Shown piece after piece: positions 61,229 to 64,000 of a DNA stretch of 64,000 bases. The DNA comes from Prorocentrum cordatum (taxonomy: Eukaryota; Sar; Dinophyceae; Prorocentrales; Prorocentraceae). The stretch spans positions 1-64,000 of the forward strand of contig CAUYUJ010002097.1 in the NCBI GenBank assembly GCA_963575745.1, written 5' to 3'. Numbering within the stretch: the stretch's first letter is position 1; each line of letters begins with the position of its first letter. The translations under genes were made by a program, and so were the position numbers. A model generated the notes under the pieces. It had not been told where the DNA came from. It worked only from the letters and a program-made list of their open reading frames with translations, and ran no database searches.

Positions 61229-61241
61229 TGGTAGCGGAGCC
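61229..61241 (+). other. Putative tRNA primer-binding site
   Basis: TGGTAGCGGAGCC follows directly after CA, the expected LTR end. It differs at two positions from TGGTATCAGAGCC, the initiator-Met site common in plant copia elements. Confidence 0.5.
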
Positions 61242-61342
61242 GTGAGTTCGCTGAGGCAGCGTTCCACGGCTTGCGCCTGGCTGAGGCGGCAGGCGCGGTG
61301 AGCAGCAGCGACTGGCTGAGGCAGCTGGCGCGGTGAACGACA

Positions 61343-62280
61343 ATGGCGACGCTAACCTCTGGTGGCGCATATATGTGGTCGCTGAAGGACACGCGGGTTC
61401 ACGACGCGTTCGGGGGCGCTCAGGATGAGTTCGAGAGCTATTTCTTTACGGTGGAGGCGGTGACCGAGATGGGCTGGAGGCACCTCCACGACGCAGCGGT
61501 GACGCATGTCGGCCCCAGGCTCGAAAATGGGTTTGGGGCGCTGTGGCAGATCTATGCAGATTGCCGACCCCAAGGCGGCACATCGGAAGACAGTCTTACT
61601 TACCACGATTGTGCAGCCTAAGTTGTGGACGACCGACGATCATTCAAGGCGCAGCTTTCGGAGGTCCTTCACGATTGGGATCATCTGGTCACGCAGTATG
61701 AGTTGGCTAACCATGAGAAGATCTCGGACAGACTGAAGTGCGCGACCATCTTGGGGTACGCGCCACTCCCGATCAGGAAGGTGCTCGACGGCGCGAGCCA
61801 GGAGGTCAGGGAGAAAAACGACGTGAAGGTTTTTGCCCCGAAGCCCACTGTGGTGGGCGGAGGGTCAGGAGCAGCGCCGGTGCAGGTGGGTGCTGTTGGC
61901 AGTGTTGACGCCATCGGGTTCGACAAGCCCTGCTGCGCCATCTGCAAGCAGCTCGGCCACACTGCTGGCAAGTGCTGGTTCGGTAAAGGTAAGAGCAAGG
62001 ACGGCACATGTAAAGGTGGTGGTAGAGGCGGCTCTGGCGGCGGTGGAGCTGGCAGAGGCAGAGGCAGCAACCCTGACGAGGAGAAGACTTGCCACTACTG
62101 CAAGAAGAAGGGCCACATCGAGCTGACTTGTTTCGGGTTCAGGAAGGGCCAAGAGGAGAATAATAAGGGTCAGGTCAGTCTCGTCGAGCAGCAGGGCGAG
62201 GTCGAGGCGATCATCGTGGCGAGCGACGACGACTCTGACGGGTGCGGCTTCTGCATGTCGCTCGAGAGCTACGACGATGA
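61343..62280 (+). pseudogene. copia Gag with two CCHC zinc knuckles (frameshifted)
   Basis: ATG start (MATLTSGGAYMWSL). The Gag helical domain changes frame near 61555 and returns near 61645; in the middle frame it reads DPKAAHRKTVLLTTIVQPKL, a typical copia Gag segment. It continues to ANHEKISDRLKCATILGYAP. Two knuckles follow: CAICKQLGHTAGKC (about 61933) and CHYCKKKGHIELTC (about 62091), separated by a Gly/Arg linker. Role: RNA packaging. Confidence 0.8.
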
Positions 62281-63173
62281 CGGCCCGATCGGCAACCAGG
62301 TGGACTACGGCTTCCACGACGCGGTCGGCGACCAGGTGGACTGCGGCTTCCACGACTCGATCGGGGACCAGTTGGATTACGACGGCCAGGGCACGGCCAA
62401 CGACCAGCTGGAGGACGAGTTCTTGTGCCGTCCCTGCGATGACGAGCTGGTGATGGCCATCGGCAGTGGTGCGAAGTTTCCGGACTACGGCGTCGACGAG
62501 TTCTTGATGCTGGACGGCGGGAGTGACGAGCACTGTGCGAGGCGGAGTTTCGCCAAGCACATCATGGTGAAAGAGACGAGTTCTAAGTTGGTCGCCGCCC
62601 AGAAACAGAAGATCTCTCTCGACGGCGAGTCGAAGGTTCCCTTCGCGATGGGGGGTCAGGTGGCTTGCCGGGCCGATTTCAAGATCGACCCCACTGCTCG
62701 CAATTTGCTGAGTACCCGAAGGGTTTTCGACGCAGGCTTCGACGTGGTCTACTCGCACAGTGACGGGTGTTTCGTCAGCTACACCAGGCCCGACGGGAGG
62801 TGCGTGAAGGTTCCGATGACTCGGAAGAGGTACACGTTTGCGGTGCCAGCGAGCGTGCGCAGGGACATGGAGGATGCCAAGCGTGAGGTCAAGAAGGCGA
62901 AGCGGCTGGCAGGGAGTCGCGAAGGCCGCGGACGACTACACGACCAAGCAGCTCATGAGGTTCATGAAGCAGTTGGCCTACCAGATGCCAGAGCTCAGAT
63001 GCGACACTGAGGCTGCGGTTAAGGCGCTTCAGGATAAGGTTGTCGGCGCGAGGAGTGAGGAGAACCTTGAGACCAGGGTGTCACAGGGCAAGACGAGAGA
63101 CAGAAAGTCGGTGTGCTTCATCGAGACTCCGATGATGGCGCAGGCGTCTGAAGGCCAACAGGGTGCAGGTTGA
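62281..63173 (+). pseudogene. copia protease region (frameshifted)
   Basis: First, three to four 11-residue repeats of the type VGDQVDYGFHD (62289-62420). Then the protease motif MLDGGSDEHCARR (about 62505), where the usual D-S/T-G is D-G-G, and a conserved tail with MTRKRYTF. A frameshift near 62925 moves to the frame reading AADDYTTKQLMRFMKQLAYQ, which ends at a stop at 63171. Confidence 0.7.
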
Positions 63174-63762
63174 GATGAACTACGGGATCAAGCTCACACC
63201 TCATTCTCCCCTCTGGCCGTTTCTCGCTCACCACGCTGCGAACGTGACGAACTGGTTCAGCAGGGGCGCCGACGGCGACGCGGCGTATTTACAGGTCAAC
63301 GGGGTGAACTACACGGGCGTTGTGGTACCGTTCGCAGAGACGGTGATGGCCAGGATTCCCGTCTCCAAGACGGGCCAGCGACGCTCGATGGTGCCGAGGC
63401 TGACCAAAGCTGACAAGGCCTGGGTGAAGGGGATCTGGGTCGGCAAGGCGACTACCAACGACGAGCGCGTCATTCTCACGGTGGCTGGAAAGGTGACCTG
63501 CAGGATTGTTCGTAGGATGCCGAAGGGGAAGCGCCACGACAAGGAGCTGTTGCTAAAGGTCTGCGGCGAGCCCTGGAAGGAGAGGATCGCACGCATGCCT
63601 CGCTGTCTCGTCATGGACGGTGGCAAGGGCGAGGTCGTGCCGACGCCGTTGGAGGCCATGGGCACGGAGGCTGATGGGGGCCGCCCCAGGGGCGCTCCCG
63701 AGTGGAGCGGAGGCCCCAGAGGCCCAGGGTCACGAGGCCCAAGCTCCAGAGCCCCAACCTGA
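63174..63762 (+). pseudogene. copia integrase C-terminal remnant
   Basis: Reads LTPHSPLWPFLAHHAANV, then KAWVKGIWVGKATTNDE and RRMPKGKRHDKELL. This corresponds to the end of the integrase core and the following domain. The HHCC and the D,D,E residues expected before it are absent, so at least the core is deleted at about 63150-63175. Confidence 0.65.
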
Positions 63763-64000
63763 GGCTCCAGAGCCTCGGACTCCAGAGCCCCGGCCGAGGC
63801 GCGGAGGCCAGGCTGAAGGCTCCGAGGGGGCTCGCGGGCGCTCGGCGGAAGCTGGTGGAGGCTCGAGCAGTGGGCCTTCTGCCCCCGAGGGGGCCAGTGG
63901 CAGCGGTGGGAGAGACGCTGCGATGGCTGCTGCGCCGAGCTCGCCTGCGATACTGAGGTCCCCGACTGGTGACGCCGTCATTGGGTGGCGCGAGGCGAAG
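63763..64000 (+). other. Pro/Glu-rich linker region of the copia element
   Basis: GGCCCCAGAG- and CTCCAGAG-type short repeats. This is likely the linker before the reverse transcriptase, which would lie beyond the window. Frame uncertain. Confidence 0.4.

Larger units (their letters stand above)
61101..64000 (+). mobile_element. Ty1/copia-type LTR retrotransposon, broken, cut by window end
   Basis: A possible LTR end AAAACA|TGGTAGCGGAGCC (61223-61241) is followed by Gag, CCHC knuckles, protease and the integrase C-terminal region. Frameshifts are present and the integrase core seems deleted. Base composition is much more GC-rich than in the LINEs. The LTR start cannot be fixed and the 3' part lies outside the window. 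Confidence 0.75.

Noticed and set aside
1-64000. tRNA, rRNA, spliced-leader RNA or snRNA genes
   Set aside because: No cloverleaf with A and B boxes, no rRNA blocks, and no complete 22-nt leader gene was found; only the 8-base leader ends at LINE boundaries.

Overview
ORGANISM. The window looks like nuclear DNA of a dinoflagellate. Three retrotransposons begin with GGCTCAAG, the 3' end of the dinoflagellate trans-spliced leader. The DNA is almost entirely nested repeats. The protein-coding content is non-LTR retrotransposons and one Ty1/copia element. No host gene, tRNA, rRNA or CRISPR array was found, and every coding feature reported is mobile-element derived and on the + strand.

LAYOUT. 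About 1-5093, 10808-26639, 32432-46182, 51831-53980 and 59756-60778 are a mosaic of repeat modules. A module starts T|AACTCGTAGAGC (family B) or T|ACCTCGTAGAGC (family C). It carries either a unique B segment plus tandem ~178-bp satellite monomers (A), or a short C segment. It ends in an inverted copy of the left end, then a 10-bp-stem hairpin (HP), then CCAG|T. Modules insert between two Ts without a target duplication, often into each other. This fits non-autonomous Helentron-like (HINE-type) elements. Other repeats are palindrome-rich F units, TG/TGTC microsatellites with GC-rich islands (38818-40925), polypyrimidine tracts, a poly(T) run and a diverged A-like monomer array (E).

LINEs. Four related elements (dLINE-1 5097-10807, dLINE-2 26637-32431, dLINE-3 46180-51830, dLINE-4 ~53981-59756) sit in this mosaic. 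All four abut the HP loop at their 3' end. Three join the left HP arm at the same base (CCGGC|TCAAG). Each encodes ORF1 (coiled coil plus a conserved RNA-binding-like core), one in-frame stop codon, and ORF2 (APE-type endonuclease, reverse transcriptase, RNase H) in the same frame without an AUG. The RNase H motifs occur in circularly permuted order in all four. dLINE-2 is intact; the others carry frameshifts or stops.

RIGHT END. 59787-61130 holds a ~250-bp tandem repeat and simple repeats. From about 61100 to the window end lies a broken Ty1/copia element (putative LTR end and primer site, Gag, two CCHC knuckles, protease, integrase C-terminal part), apparently lacking the integrase catalytic core.

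INTEGRATED PICTURE (inference). T|T-inserting hairpin-ended DNA elements build and expand the satellite. A trans-spliced LINE family uses their terminal hairpin as its landing site.
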